From positions 1-24,243 of the forward strand of contig CAILBF010000219.1 in assembly GCA_903832395.1 (NCBI GenBank): 24,243 nucleotides of DNA. The letters are read 5' to 3'. Position numbers and translations under genes: made by a program. The DNA is from an uncultured Actinomycetes bacterium. Its GTDB lineage: Bacteria > Actinomycetota > Actinomycetes > Nanopelagicales > Nanopelagicaceae. Shown piece by piece: positions 1 through 7,870 of this stretch (its first letter is position 1; the number at the start of each line of letters is the position of its first letter). A model generated the notes under the pieces. It was not told where the DNA came from. It did not search any database and worked only from the letters and a program-made list of their open reading frames with translations.

Positions 1-732
1 ATAGATAGGAATTTGAGTTCGGGAGTTAGCTCGATAGGCCTCTATGGCCTCAACAACATGCGTTGAAGAGATAGTGCGAGCCATGCCTTTATGAGTTACG
101 AGAACGTTCTTCTCATTTGCATACGCGGGAGTGAATTCAAAAATTGAGACGCCGCGCTTTTGCAAATTGATGGCTAACCCAATAACCAAGGCGGCGGGAT
201 TAATCGCTGCGCAATGTGGTGAGTACGAGCCACCAAGTGCGCCTTGCATATTAATTCGGTTTTTAATCGCATTTTCATTAAGGAAATTGTCGGGATATTC
301 AACTTTGATGCGTTTGAGTTGGCCTTTATTTCGCGCGATGTTGATACTGCCGCCTTTAGCAAAGCCACAGTCGATTGCGTTTGTTTGCGCGAAGTACCCA
401 ATTTCATCGATGCTATTCGCTAAATGTGTTTGCAAACTAGTGATGGACTCAACCCCAAATTTCTTGGCTAATTCACGATCACTTTGAGGATAAAGGGCTG
501 AAACCCAGCCCCCATTTCTTCCACTCGCCCCTGATCCAACTTGATTTTGCTCAAAGACTGCAATTGAGAGTTCGGGATTATTGTTGAGCAGATGATGTGC
601 GCACCACAGGCCGCTAAAACCGGCGCCGATAATTACGATATCCCATGGTGAATCAATTTCTTTCGGGCTAAAAGTTGGATGTTCGACCGAGGACCACCAC
701 AACGAGTTTTCGTAGGAATGTCGCGGGTTCAT
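1..732 (-). CDS. FAD-dependent amine oxidoreductase (DAO family), C-terminus beyond the window
   Basis: Reading the minus strand from an ATG at 732 gives 244 open codons that run off the left edge, so the gene is partial at its 3' end. The protein begins MNPRHSYENSLWWSS. It has a dinucleotide-binding GAGFSG at about residues 36-41, an acidic residue ending the next strand (VFEQN, 60-63), and GASGRNGGW at about 68-76. These are hallmarks of the D-amino-acid oxidase/glycine oxidase FAD fold, and of PuuB-like oxidases in particular. It is a diverged paralogue of the oxidoreductase at 6434-7846; both share the RNGG segment and a later GAL...NPAALV / DPARLV motif. Being divergent from an aminobutyraldehyde dehydrogenase and close to a polyamine importer, it probably oxidises an amine or a glutamylated polyamine. 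Substrate is inferred. No SD is visible; a TANNNT box lies 7 nt upstream, suggesting a leaderless message. Confidence 0.85.
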   Translation of the reverse strand, partial: MNPRHSYENSLWWSSVEHPTFSPKEIDSPWDIVIIGAGFSGLWCAHHLLNNNPELSIAVFEQNQVGSGASGRNGGWVSALYPQSDRELAKKFGVESITSLQTHLANSIDEIGYFAQTNAIDCGFAKGGSINIARNKGQLKRIKVEYPDNFLNENAIKNRINMQGALGGSYSPHCAAINPAALVIGLAINLQKRGVSIFEFTPAYANEKNVLVTHKGMARTISSTHVVEAIEAYRANSRTQIPIY

Positions 733-739
733 GGTGGCC

Positions 740-745
740 AGTCTA
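740..745 (-). promoter_or_regulatory. Candidate leaderless -10 box for the divergent oxidoreductase
   Basis: On the minus strand TAGACT is followed by 7 nt (GGCCACC) and then the ATG at 732. This matches the TANNNT-N6/7-start arrangement of leaderless actinobacterial genes. No good -35 is visible, which is common for such promoters. Confidence 0.45.
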
Positions 746-778
746 GAACTTGGACTACACAATTGACCTCTTCCAGCG

Positions 779-784
779 TAATCT
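779..784 (+). promoter_or_regulatory. Candidate leaderless -10 box for the aldehyde dehydrogenase
   Basis: TAATCT is followed by 7 nt and the ATG at 792, placing the expected transcription start on or next to the start codon. It supports choosing ATG 792 over the TTG at 750, which would lie upstream of this box. TTGACC at 763-768 is only 10 nt away, too close to be its -35. Confidence 0.45.
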
Positions 785-791
785 GAGGCCC

Positions 792-2216
792 ATGGAAAAA
801 CTATCGAACTTCATCAATGGCAAGAGCGTCGAGAGCACATCTGGCGAAACAACCTCACTCATCAATCCATCAAATGGAGCGGCCTATGCCACGGCACCGA
901 AATCAAATGCCGCTGATGTCGATGCCGCTTTTAGCGCGGCAAGTGATGCATTCCCAGGATGGCGCGATTCAACTCCTTCGCAACGCCAACGCGCTTTATT
1001 AAAAATCGCCGATGCGATTGAGGATCGACAGTCCGAAATAATTGATATTGAGTGTCGCAACACCGGTAAACCAATCTCTTTGACCACAACAGAGGAAGTT
1101 CCACCGATGGTTGACCAGATTCGTTTCTTTGCTGGAGCGGCTCGAAACTTAGAGGGAAAGTCGGCTGGTGAGTACATGCCGGGTATGACGTCGATGATTC
1201 GCCGCGAACCAATCGGCGTAATTGGCCAAGTGACTCCATGGAACTACCCAATGATGATGGCCGTGTGGAAATGGGCGCCAGCAATTGCCGCCGGCAATAC
1301 CGTAGTTTTAAAACCAAGTGACACGACACCTGCTTCGACGGTGTGGATGGCACAACTAATGTCAGAGTTTTTACCCGCTGGCGTATTTAACGTCGTGTGC
1401 GGTGAGCGCGAAACTGGTCGCGCACTTGTCGAGCACAAGCGTCCCGACATGGTTTCTATTACAGGTTCAGTCGGCGCTGGAATTCAAGTAGCGCAGTCGG
1501 CAGCGTCTCAACTAAAGCGTGTTCACCTTGAACTCGGTGGCAAAGCGCCCGTTGTTGTATTTGCCGATGCCGATTTAGGTGCAGCTGCTGAGGCCATCGC
1601 AATTGCAGGTTATTTCAATGCAGGTCAGGACTGCACTGCAGCCACTCGCGTGATTGTAGAATCAAGTGTTTACGATGAGTTCGTTGGATACTTAACTGCG
1701 CAAGCTAAATCAATTGCAATTGGCGCACCGGATGAAGATGTATTCCTTGGCCCAGTCAATAACGCTAATCAATTGGCGCGAGTTGCTGGATTCTTGAGTC
1801 GTGTTCCTGATCATGCAACTGTTATGGCTGGCGGTACGGCACTTGATCGTCCGGGTTTCTTCTTCCCAGCAACTGTCGTTGCGGGTCTAACCCAAGATGA
1901 CGAGATGATTCAAAATGAAATCTTCGGACCAGTCATTACCGTTCAAAAATTTACCGACGAGGCCGATGCAGTATCAAAGGCAAATGGCGTTGACTATGGT
2001 CTGGCTTCCAGCGTTTGGACTAAAGACCATGGCCGTGCAATGCGAATGGCTAAGGCCTTTGATTTCGGTTGCGTGTGGATCAACACTCATATTCCAGTCG
2101 TTGCAGAGATGCCACATGGCGGCTTCAAACGCTCGGGCTACGGCAAGGATCTTTCGGCATATGGTTTCGAGGATTACACCCGAATCAAACATGTAATGAC
2201 GAATTTAAACGCATAA
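792..2216 (+). CDS. patD: Gamma-aminobutyraldehyde dehydrogenase
   Basis: NAD(P)-dependent aldehyde dehydrogenase of 474 aa, the usual family length. It oxidises 4-aminobutanal (from putrescine) to GABA in the cytosol. From ATG 792 the protein starts MEKLSNFINGK. The cofactor-site motif TPWNYP follows IGVIGQV. The catalytic general base is Glu247 in LELGGK and the nucleophile is Cys281 in NAGQDCTAATR. The GQDCTA form around the cysteine is typical of the aminobutyraldehyde branch. A longer reading from TTG 750 would add 14 residues with no family similarity and would begin upstream of the likely -10 box. It stands 67 nt before the polyamine importer genes. Other omega-aminoaldehydes, or betaine aldehyde, remain possible substrates. 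Confidence 0.9.
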   Translation: MEKLSNFINGKSVESTSGETTSLINPSNGAAYATAPKSNAADVDAAFSAASDAFPGWRDSTPSQRQRALLKIADAIEDRQSEIIDIECRNTGKPISLTTTEEVPPMVDQIRFFAGAARNLEGKSAGEYMPGMTSMIRREPIGVIGQVTPWNYPMMMAVWKWAPAIAAGNTVVLKPSDTTPASTVWMAQLMSEFLPAGVFNVVCGERETGRALVEHKRPDMVSITGSVGAGIQVAQSAASQLKRVHLELGGKAPVVVFADADLGAAAEAIAIAGYFNAGQDCTAATRVIVESSVYDEFVGYLTAQAKSIAIGAPDEDVFLGPVNNANQLARVAGFLSRVPDHATVMAGGTALDRPGFFFPATVVAGLTQDDEMIQNEIFGPVITVQKFTDEADAVSKANGVDYGLASSVWTKDHGRAMRMAKAFDFGCVWINTHIPVVAEMPHGGFKRSGYGKDLSAYGFEDYTRIKHVMTNLNA

Positions 2217-2220
2217 ATAC

Positions 2221-2249
2221 GTGACGCGACGCCCCTAGAGGCATAAACT
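2221..2249 (+). promoter_or_regulatory. Candidate promoter for the polyamine transporter genes
   Basis: GTGACG (2221-2226; 4 of 6 to TTGACA) is followed by a 17-nt spacer and TAAACT (2244-2249; 4 of 6 to TATAAT), starting only a few bases after the dehydrogenase stop. It would give a leader of about 28 nt containing a good SD. Readthrough from the dehydrogenase is also likely. Confidence 0.35.
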
Positions 2250-2283
2250 CGCACTAGATCAGCCCCCAAGTGAAGGAGCCGTA

Positions 2284-3486
2284 ATGCCTAAGAAAGAAGA
2301 ACTTGCACCAGAGACACGTCAATTAATTCGTGCTCAACTATCGCGCCGAGGTTTAATTGCTGGCATTGGTGGCGTAGGCGCGGCTGGGTTATTGGCGGCG
2401 TGCGGAACTAGTTCTTCGTCATCAAGTGCTCCCAAAGTTGCTGCCGATCTTTCAAGTACCGAAAAAATTGCGCGCTGGGCAAACTGGACGCTTTATTTAG
2501 ATTACGACTCTAAGACAAAGGTTTACCCGACCCTAGAGGCGTTAAAGAAATCTTCCGGCTTAGATATTTCATACAAGGAAGATGTTGACGACAACAATAG
2601 TTTTTATGGAAAAGTTTCAGGTCAGTTGAAGCTCGGCAAAGACATTGGTTATGACATCGTCACCTTGACCGACTGGATGGCCGGTCGATGGATCCGCCTT
2701 GGTTACACCCAAGAGTTAGATGAAGCCGCAGTTCCCAATAAAAAGAATATTTTGTCAGTCCTTGAAAACGTGGGTTTTGATCCAGGTCGCAAACACACAA
2801 TGACGTGGCAAACTGGCTTTGCCGGTTTCGGTTGGAATAAGCAGTTGTTACCAAAGGGCCTTCGCACAGTCGATGACCTATTTGCTCCAGCCAATAAGGG
2901 ACGCATTGAAGTGCTCTCTGAAATGCGTGACACCATGGGAATTATCATGCAGTACCAAGGTGTAGATATCTCCAAAACTTTCACTGAAGCACAGTTCATG
3001 AATGCCGTTGATTTCCTCCAAAAGCAGATCTCCGATGGATTCATCCGACAAGTTAAGGGAAATTCCTACAAGGAGGATCTCATCTCTGGGGATGCAATTG
3101 CAGTTATTGGCTGGTCGGGGGACTTGTTCCAGTTGGCCTCTGAAAATAATGGAAAATTTGATTTTGTTGTTCCTGAGAGTGGCGGAACACTCTGGAGCGA
3201 CAACATGATGATTCCATCTACATCTCCTCATAAGAAAAATGCTGAAACTGTCATGAATTATTACTATGACCCAGCAGTTGCTGCCCAAGTTGCCGCATAC
3301 GTTAACTACGTTTGTCCTGTACAGGGAGCACAAGCTGAGATGGAGAAGATTGATCCAGTTTTAGCGAAGAGCCCATATATTTTCCCAGATGCCGTTGCGC
3401 TCTCTAAAGTTAAGGTCTTCGCTGAACTCACACCGGCCGATGAGACAAAGTATCAAGCCGCTTTCCAGAAAGCGATTGGTAACTAA
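2284..3486 (+). CDS. potD: Spermidine/putrescine ABC transporter, substrate-binding lipoprotein
   Basis: A 400-aa extracytoplasmic binding protein (PotD/PotF type) that captures polyamines outside the membrane and delivers them to the permeases encoded downstream. The N-terminus carries a twin-arginine-like SRRGLIAG (residues 20-27), a short hydrophobic Gly/Ala stretch, and a lipobox LAAC with the lipidated Cys at 40, then a Ser-rich linker. This suggests a lipoprotein exported by the Tat route and anchored by acylation. The mature part begins near IARWANWTLYLDY, as in PotD proteins. The start is well supported by AAGGAG at 2273-2278, 5 nt before ATG. Its stop overlaps the ATPase ATG by 1 nt. 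Exact polyamine preference cannot be read from the sequence. Confidence 0.92.
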   Translation: MPKKEELAPETRQLIRAQLSRRGLIAGIGGVGAAGLLAACGTSSSSSSAPKVAADLSSTEKIARWANWTLYLDYDSKTKVYPTLEALKKSSGLDISYKEDVDDNNSFYGKVSGQLKLGKDIGYDIVTLTDWMAGRWIRLGYTQELDEAAVPNKKNILSVLENVGFDPGRKHTMTWQTGFAGFGWNKQLLPKGLRTVDDLFAPANKGRIEVLSEMRDTMGIIMQYQGVDISKTFTEAQFMNAVDFLQKQISDGFIRQVKGNSYKEDLISGDAIAVIGWSGDLFQLASENNGKFDFVVPESGGTLWSDNMMIPSTSPHKKNAETVMNYYYDPAVAAQVAAYVNYVCPVQGAQAEMEKIDPVLAKSPYIFPDAVALSKVKVFAELTPADETKYQAAFQKAIGN

Positions 3487-4622
3487 TGGCCAATAAAGCG
3501 GCCGGCACAAAAGGTGATCTTCGACTGAGTAATTTAACTAAGGCCTTTGGAGATTTCAAAGCTGTAGATGATTTATCCCTTGTCATTCCCGAAGGCTCTT
3601 TTTTTGCACTCCTTGGACCTTCGGGCTGCGGTAAGACGACCACACTTCGAATGATCGCGGGTCTTGAAGAGCCAACATCAGGAAAAATTGAAATTGGAAC
3701 GACGGATATTACTTATGAAAAACCTTATTCACGCCCAGTCAATACGGTCTTTCAAAACTATGCACTTTTTCCACATTTAACTATCTTTGAAAATGTCGCC
3801 TTTGGTCTTCGTCGGCGTGGAATTAAGGATGTCAAAGATGAGGTCACTAAGGTCCTGAATCTAGTTGAACTCGGACATTTAGCCGATCGCAAGCCTGTGC
3901 AATTATCCGGTGGTCAACAGCAACGCATCGCGGTAGCGCGTGCCATCGTAAATCGCCCAGCGCTTCTTCTACTTGACGAACCGCTCGGCGCACTTGACTT
4001 AAAACTTCGCCGACAAATGCAGATTGAATTGAAATGGATTCAGACAGAAGTCGGTCTAACTTTCGTTCACGTCACTCACGATCAAGAAGAAGCGATGACC
4101 ATGGCCGACACAATTGCCGTGATGAATGAGGGAAGAATTGAACAAATGGGCTCCCCAGTAGAGCTCTATGAATCCCCTAAGACTGTTTTCGTTGCTAACT
4201 TTCTTGGTCAATCCAATCTTGTTAAAGGCAAGCTTGAAGGCGTCAGCGGAAATGATTTGCAAGTCTCAGTTCACGGCAACCGAATCATCGTGCCGGCCGG
4301 ACGTAACTTCGCCGTAGAAAATGCCGATAAGAGTGTTCTCATCGGTATTCGACCAGAAAAGATTTCAATTGAACACAGCGAAGCCAATACTTTAGGTGGC
4401 GGTCGAATTAGCGATATCTCGTTCGTTGGTGTGAGTACGCAGTTCATTATTGAAATGCCATGGGGACAAGAGCTAACAGTATTTGAACAAAACGATGGTG
4501 GTGCTTCACACTTACAGAAAGGTGACACCGTACAACTCTCATGGAAGCCAGAGTTCACTTTTGCCCTTGATGGAACGGCAGATGTAGATGCTGGTACATC
4601 AGTAAATCCAGAAGAGTTATAA
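3486..4622 (+). CDS. potA: Spermidine/putrescine ABC transporter, ATP-binding protein
   Basis: A 378-aa ATPase that powers polyamine import on the cytoplasmic face. The nucleotide-binding domain has Walker A GPSGCGKT (44-51), Q-loop Gln90 in VFQNYALFPH, signature LSGGQ (140-144), Walker B LLLLDE (160-165) and H-loop His198 in HVTHDQEEA. Residues after about 240 form a TOBE-like regulatory domain, as expected for PotA/MalK-type ATPases (IGIRPEKI is visible). It overlaps the binding-protein gene by 1 nt (TAATG) and abuts the permease gene directly, so translational coupling is likely. Confidence 0.95.
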   Translation: MANKAAGTKGDLRLSNLTKAFGDFKAVDDLSLVIPEGSFFALLGPSGCGKTTTLRMIAGLEEPTSGKIEIGTTDITYEKPYSRPVNTVFQNYALFPHLTIFENVAFGLRRRGIKDVKDEVTKVLNLVELGHLADRKPVQLSGGQQQRIAVARAIVNRPALLLLDEPLGALDLKLRRQMQIELKWIQTEVGLTFVHVTHDQEEAMTMADTIAVMNEGRIEQMGSPVELYESPKTVFVANFLGQSNLVKGKLEGVSGNDLQVSVHGNRIIVPAGRNFAVENADKSVLIGIRPEKISIEHSEANTLGGGRISDISFVGVSTQFIIEMPWGQELTVFEQNDGGASHLQKGDTVQLSWKPEFTFALDGTADVDAGTSVNPEEL

Positions 4623-5519
4623 ATGGCATTCGTCGCTGCAGTTACCAAGAAATCAAGTATTGCTCGTGGCATAAAACGCCCCAGCACACCATATTTACTT
4701 TTAATTCCCGGCTTAGCGTGGCTCTTTCTATTTTTTGTTTACCCACTCATTAACTTAGCCAGCACCAGTACGCAGACACCAGCAGCTAGCGGCGAAATTG
4801 GTGCCTATGTTCAGAGCTTTAGATTTGCTAACTACTTTGATGCTATCTCTGGAGCTAAAGAGCAGTTCATTCGCTCCATTATTTACGCACTCATTGCCAC
4901 CGTTGTTGCTTTAGTAATCTCTTATCCCTTGGCCTACGCCATCGCATTTAAATCGGGAAAATGGAAGAACTTGCTCCTAGTTCTAGTCGTTGCGCCGTTC
5001 TTTACATCTTTCTTACTCAGAACCATTGCTTGGAAACAGATTTTGGGAGATCAAGGTCCAGTAGTGACGGTCTTAAGATTTCTGCACATTTTAAGTCCGC
5101 AAACGGGTTTGACCGCAAGTGCTTTTGCCGTTGTAACAGGTATGACTTATAACTTTTTACCATTTATGACCTTGCCGCTCTATGCCAGCTTGGAACGCAT
5201 CGATCCGCGAGTACTTGAGGCGGCTGGAGATTTATATGCCAACGCGATCACTACTTTTCGTAAAGTAACTTTTCCGCTTTCAATGCCAGGAGTTGTCGCC
5301 GGCACTTTGTTGACATTTATTCCAGCAGCTGGCGACTATATCAATGCGACTTTGTTAGGCAATCCGAGGACAAAGATGATTGGAAACGTTATTGAATCGC
5401 GTTTCTTCGAAATTGTTGACTACCCTACGGCTGCTGCACTTTCCTTTCTCTTGATGGCGGCAATTTTAGTTTTGGTTGCCGTCTATGTGCGCCGTTCCGG
5501 AACAGAGGAACTCGTATGA
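4623..5519 (+). CDS. potB: Spermidine/putrescine ABC transporter, permease 1
   Basis: A 298-aa integral membrane protein forming half of the polyamine channel. Hydrophobic segments are seen near 23-45, 84-108, 117-133, 165-187, 221-235 and 270-290, giving about six helices. The EAA loop that docks on the ATPase is at about 199-223 (EAAGDLYANAITTFRKVTFP then MPG). The order ATPase, PotB, PotC is classical. Its ATG directly follows the ATPase stop, and its own stop overlaps the next start by 4 nt (ATGA). Confidence 0.93.
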   Translation: MAFVAAVTKKSSIARGIKRPSTPYLLLIPGLAWLFLFFVYPLINLASTSTQTPAASGEIGAYVQSFRFANYFDAISGAKEQFIRSIIYALIATVVALVISYPLAYAIAFKSGKWKNLLLVLVVAPFFTSFLLRTIAWKQILGDQGPVVTVLRFLHILSPQTGLTASAFAVVTGMTYNFLPFMTLPLYASLERIDPRVLEAAGDLYANAITTFRKVTFPLSMPGVVAGTLLTFIPAAGDYINATLLGNPRTKMIGNVIESRFFEIVDYPTAAALSFLLMAAILVLVAVYVRRSGTEELV

Positions 5520-6301
5520 TTCGTCGCTGGTTTTCTAAGAATCTAATTAAAATTTATGCTTTCTTAGCTTTCGTTTACCTTTTTATTCCAATTGCTTACA
5601 CCATGGCATTTTCTTTCAACGACGCTGGAAAGAGTAATTTAACCTGGCGTGGTTTCACTTTTAAAAACTGGCAGAATCCATGTGGTGCTCCTGAGGTCTG
5701 TTCGGCGTTAGGTAATTCACTTAAAATCGGTTTCCTTGCAACAACAATCGCCACAATTTTGGGAACGATGATTGCTTTTGCTTTGGGCCGCCACCGCTTC
5801 CGCGGCCGCTCAACCGTTAATTTACTTATTTTCTTGCCAATGGCCACCCCTGAAATTGTTTTAGGCGCCTCACTTCTTGCCATGTTTTTAAATCTTGGAA
5901 TTAATCCAGGTTTCTGGCCAACAGTGATTGCGCACGTGATGTTCTGCATCTCCTTTGTGGTTGTAACGGTTAAGGCGAGAATTGCCAGCTTGGATCCAAA
6001 GCTCGAAGAAGCGGCAATGGATTTATATGCTGACGAGATGCAAACTTTCCGCCGTGTAACTTTGCCACTAGTAGCTCCCGGTATTTTTGGAGCGGCCCTT
6101 TTAGCGTTTTCACTCTCATTCGATGATTTCATTATTACGAATTTCAACTCCGGAACTTTGACGACTTTTCCAAAGTTTGTCTATATTGCATCCGCCCGTG
6201 GCATTCCCGCCCAAGCGAACGTGATTGGCTCGAGCATGTTTATTTTGGCACTGACTATTGTGCTGGCGGGGCAACTCGTAAATCGGCGTAAAGCACGCTA
6301 A
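5516..6301 (+). CDS. potC: Spermidine/putrescine ABC transporter, permease 2
   Basis: A 261-aa membrane protein, the second half of the polyamine channel. It has an N-terminal helix (about 11-32) and several further hydrophobic segments. The EAA loop lies at about 165-189 (EAAMDLYADEMQTFRRVTLP then LVAPG). The first external loop contains two cysteines, C56 and C62 (NPCGAPEVC), which could form a disulfide; that is inference. It overlaps potB by 4 nt and ends the transporter set. A 132-nt structured gap follows. Confidence 0.93.
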   Translation: MIRRWFSKNLIKIYAFLAFVYLFIPIAYTMAFSFNDAGKSNLTWRGFTFKNWQNPCGAPEVCSALGNSLKIGFLATTIATILGTMIAFALGRHRFRGRSTVNLLIFLPMATPEIVLGASLLAMFLNLGINPGFWPTVIAHVMFCISFVVVTVKARIASLDPKLEEAAMDLYADEMQTFRRVTLPLVAPGIFGAALLAFSLSFDDFIITNFNSGTLTTFPKFVYIASARGIPAQANVIGSSMFILALTIVLAGQLVNRRKAR

Positions 6302-6433
6302 AGTTCACCCCGTAGCCATAACGAACTACAGGTTGTTAAAGAAAATCTGCGTTGTGGGGTAGGACTCCGGAGGACCCGGGCCAACTTATAGTTGTGATTG
6401 AAGGGGTGATTCCGGTTCAGGCCGGATAGCACG
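6302..6433 (+). promoter_or_regulatory. GC-rich, structured-looking gap with a candidate promoter
   Basis: This 132-nt gap is long for this region. TCACCCC (6305-6311) is complementary to GGGGTGA (6403-6409). The palindromes CTCCGGAG (6365-6372) and CCCGGG (6375-6380) sit just upstream of a good -10 box, TATAGT (6387-6392). That box lies inside a CAACT/AGTTG inverted repeat (6382-6394). A hairpin TCCGG-TTCAGG-CCGGA (6411-6426) stands 7 nt before the ATG at 6434. No -35 or SD is clear. I do not recognise a known riboswitch. The palindromes could be operators and the hairpins could control translation. Confidence 0.4.
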
Positions 6434-7846
6434 ATGGCATCCATCGATCCCTCTATTCTCAAACATCTTTCTCAAATGCAGCCACAGTTGTATTGGCTCG
6501 ATGAAGATCCCCTTGAACCTTTGCCGCATCCAACATTAATTGGTGATGTCACTACGGATTTATGCATAGTTGGCGCCGGTTACACAGGTTTATGGACGGC
6601 CTTAATAGCTAAAGAACAAAATCCTGAACGCGAAGTCATTTTGCTTGAGCAACGTGAAACCGGCGCAGGTGCATCAGGGCGTAACGGTGGTTTTTGTAGT
6701 TACTCGCTCACCCACGGATTTATGAATGGCTATAGTCGTTTTAAAGATGAGATGGCCACGATAGAACGCATGGGCCGTGAAAATTTAGATGGCATCGAAG
6801 CAACAATCATGAAATATGGAATCCAATGTGATTTTGAATGGAATGGCGAGCTCCGAGTTGCTATTGAAGAGTGGCAGATGGAGTCAATGGTTGAAGAGGC
6901 CGAACTACGCAACTCATTTGGTGACAACGTTGAACTCTTAACCAAGGATCAAATACAAGCACGCATTAAATCCCCGCTTTATAAAGGCGCACTCTGGGAT
7001 CCAGATGGCACAGCTCTTGTAGACCCTGCGCGCCTAGTGTGGGGATTGGAACGTGCCTGCATTTCACTCGGCGTAAAGATTTTTGAAAATACTCATGTTG
7101 AATGGCTAGAGCGCACGAACAACGGAATGATTGTTCATACGCCTTACGGAAGCGTGTATGCGCAAAAAGTAGCGCTAGCAACAAATGTATTTAAATCCCT
7201 CGTTCGCAGAGCACACAAATATGTCGTTCCTGTTTATGATTTCCAACTTGTAACCGAACCACTTACGCCAGAACAGCTTGAATCAATTGGCTGGAACGAG
7301 CGCGAAGGCTTATCCGATGCGGGAAATCAGTTCCATTATTATCGAATGACTAAAGACAATGAGATTTTATGGGGCGGTTATGATGCAATTTATAACTTCC
7401 GTGGAAAAGTTCGCCAAGAGTATGAGTCTGATGCAGAAACGTATGCCCACCTTGCGCAAGCTTTCTTAGAGACTTTCCCTCAATTAAAGGGAATTAAATT
7501 TACGCATGGCTGGGGCGGCGCAATTGATACCTGCTCTCGTTTCTCACCATTTTGGGGCAAGGCCTACCGCGGTCGCGTGGCATATGTCATGGGCTATACC
7601 GGCTTAGGTGTCGGATCAACGCGTTTTGGTGCCCAGGTAATGCTCGATCTTTTAGATGGAATCGACAATGAACGAACTCGCCTTGCGATGGTGCGAAAAA
7701 AGCCATGGCCTTTCCCACCAGAGCCATTCCGTTTTATCTTTATTCGACTCACGCAATGGTCTATTAATAAGGCCGATAAAAAGCAGGGCAAGCGCAATCT
7801 CTGGCTAAAACTCCTTGATTTATTGGGGTTGGGTTTCGATTCCTAA
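6434..7846 (+). CDS. FAD-dependent amine oxidoreductase, gamma-glutamylputrescine oxidase-like
   Basis: A 470-aa flavoprotein of the DAO superfamily. The FAD-binding GAGYTG lies at 47-52, an acidic residue ends the second strand (LLEQRE), and GASGRNGGF follows at about 79-87. The C-terminal part GYTGLGVGSTRFGAQ is the second FAD-contacting segment usual in this family. PuuB-type enzymes oxidise gamma-glutamylputrescine to the aminoaldehyde with release of ammonia and H2O2. Placement after a polyamine importer and before an agmatinase fits that role. No glutamylputrescine synthetase is in the window, so free putrescine or another amine is equally possible. The protein extends about 30 residues past the FAD domain with a basic tail (KADKKQGKRN). 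Start ATG 6434 has no SD. Confidence 0.88.
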   Translation: MASIDPSILKHLSQMQPQLYWLDEDPLEPLPHPTLIGDVTTDLCIVGAGYTGLWTALIAKEQNPEREVILLEQRETGAGASGRNGGFCSYSLTHGFMNGYSRFKDEMATIERMGRENLDGIEATIMKYGIQCDFEWNGELRVAIEEWQMESMVEEAELRNSFGDNVELLTKDQIQARIKSPLYKGALWDPDGTALVDPARLVWGLERACISLGVKIFENTHVEWLERTNNGMIVHTPYGSVYAQKVALATNVFKSLVRRAHKYVVPVYDFQLVTEPLTPEQLESIGWNEREGLSDAGNQFHYYRMTKDNEILWGGYDAIYNFRGKVRQEYESDAETYAHLAQAFLETFPQLKGIKFTHGWGGAIDTCSRFSPFWGKAYRGRVAYVMGYTGLGVGSTRFGAQVMLDLLDGIDNERTRLAMVRKKPWPFPPEPFRFIFIRLTQWSINKADKKQGKRNLWLKLLDLLGLGFDS

Positions 7847-7854
7847 AGCTTTAC

Positions 7855-7870
7855 GCCTATTCTTATAGGC
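7855..7870 (+). repeat. Perfect 6-bp inverted repeat touching the agmatinase start codon
   Basis: GCCTAT-TCTT-ATAGGC ends at 7870, the base before ATG 7871. It overlaps the candidate -10 box TATTCT (7858-7863), which sits 7 nt from the ATG. It may be an operator, or, on a transcript reading through from 7846, an RNA hairpin limiting ribosome access. Confidence 0.5.
7858..7863 (+). promoter_or_regulatory. Candidate leaderless -10 box for agmatinase
   Basis: TATTCT is followed by 7 nt and ATG 7871, with no SD between. It would start a transcript at the agmatinase gene that continues into dxr. Confidence 0.35.

Noticed and set aside
131..487. Plus-strand open frame of 118 aa near the left edge
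   Set aside because: The minus strand across this stretch encodes a convincing FAD oxidoreductase in one uninterrupted frame.
750..791. Aldehyde dehydrogenase starting at TTG 750
   Set aside because: The first 14 residues are unlike the family, and the likely -10 box would lie inside the coding region.
5596..6147. Minus-strand open frame (183 aa) opposite potC
   Set aside because: potC has a full set of membrane helices and the EAA loop. The antisense product shows no recognisable domain.
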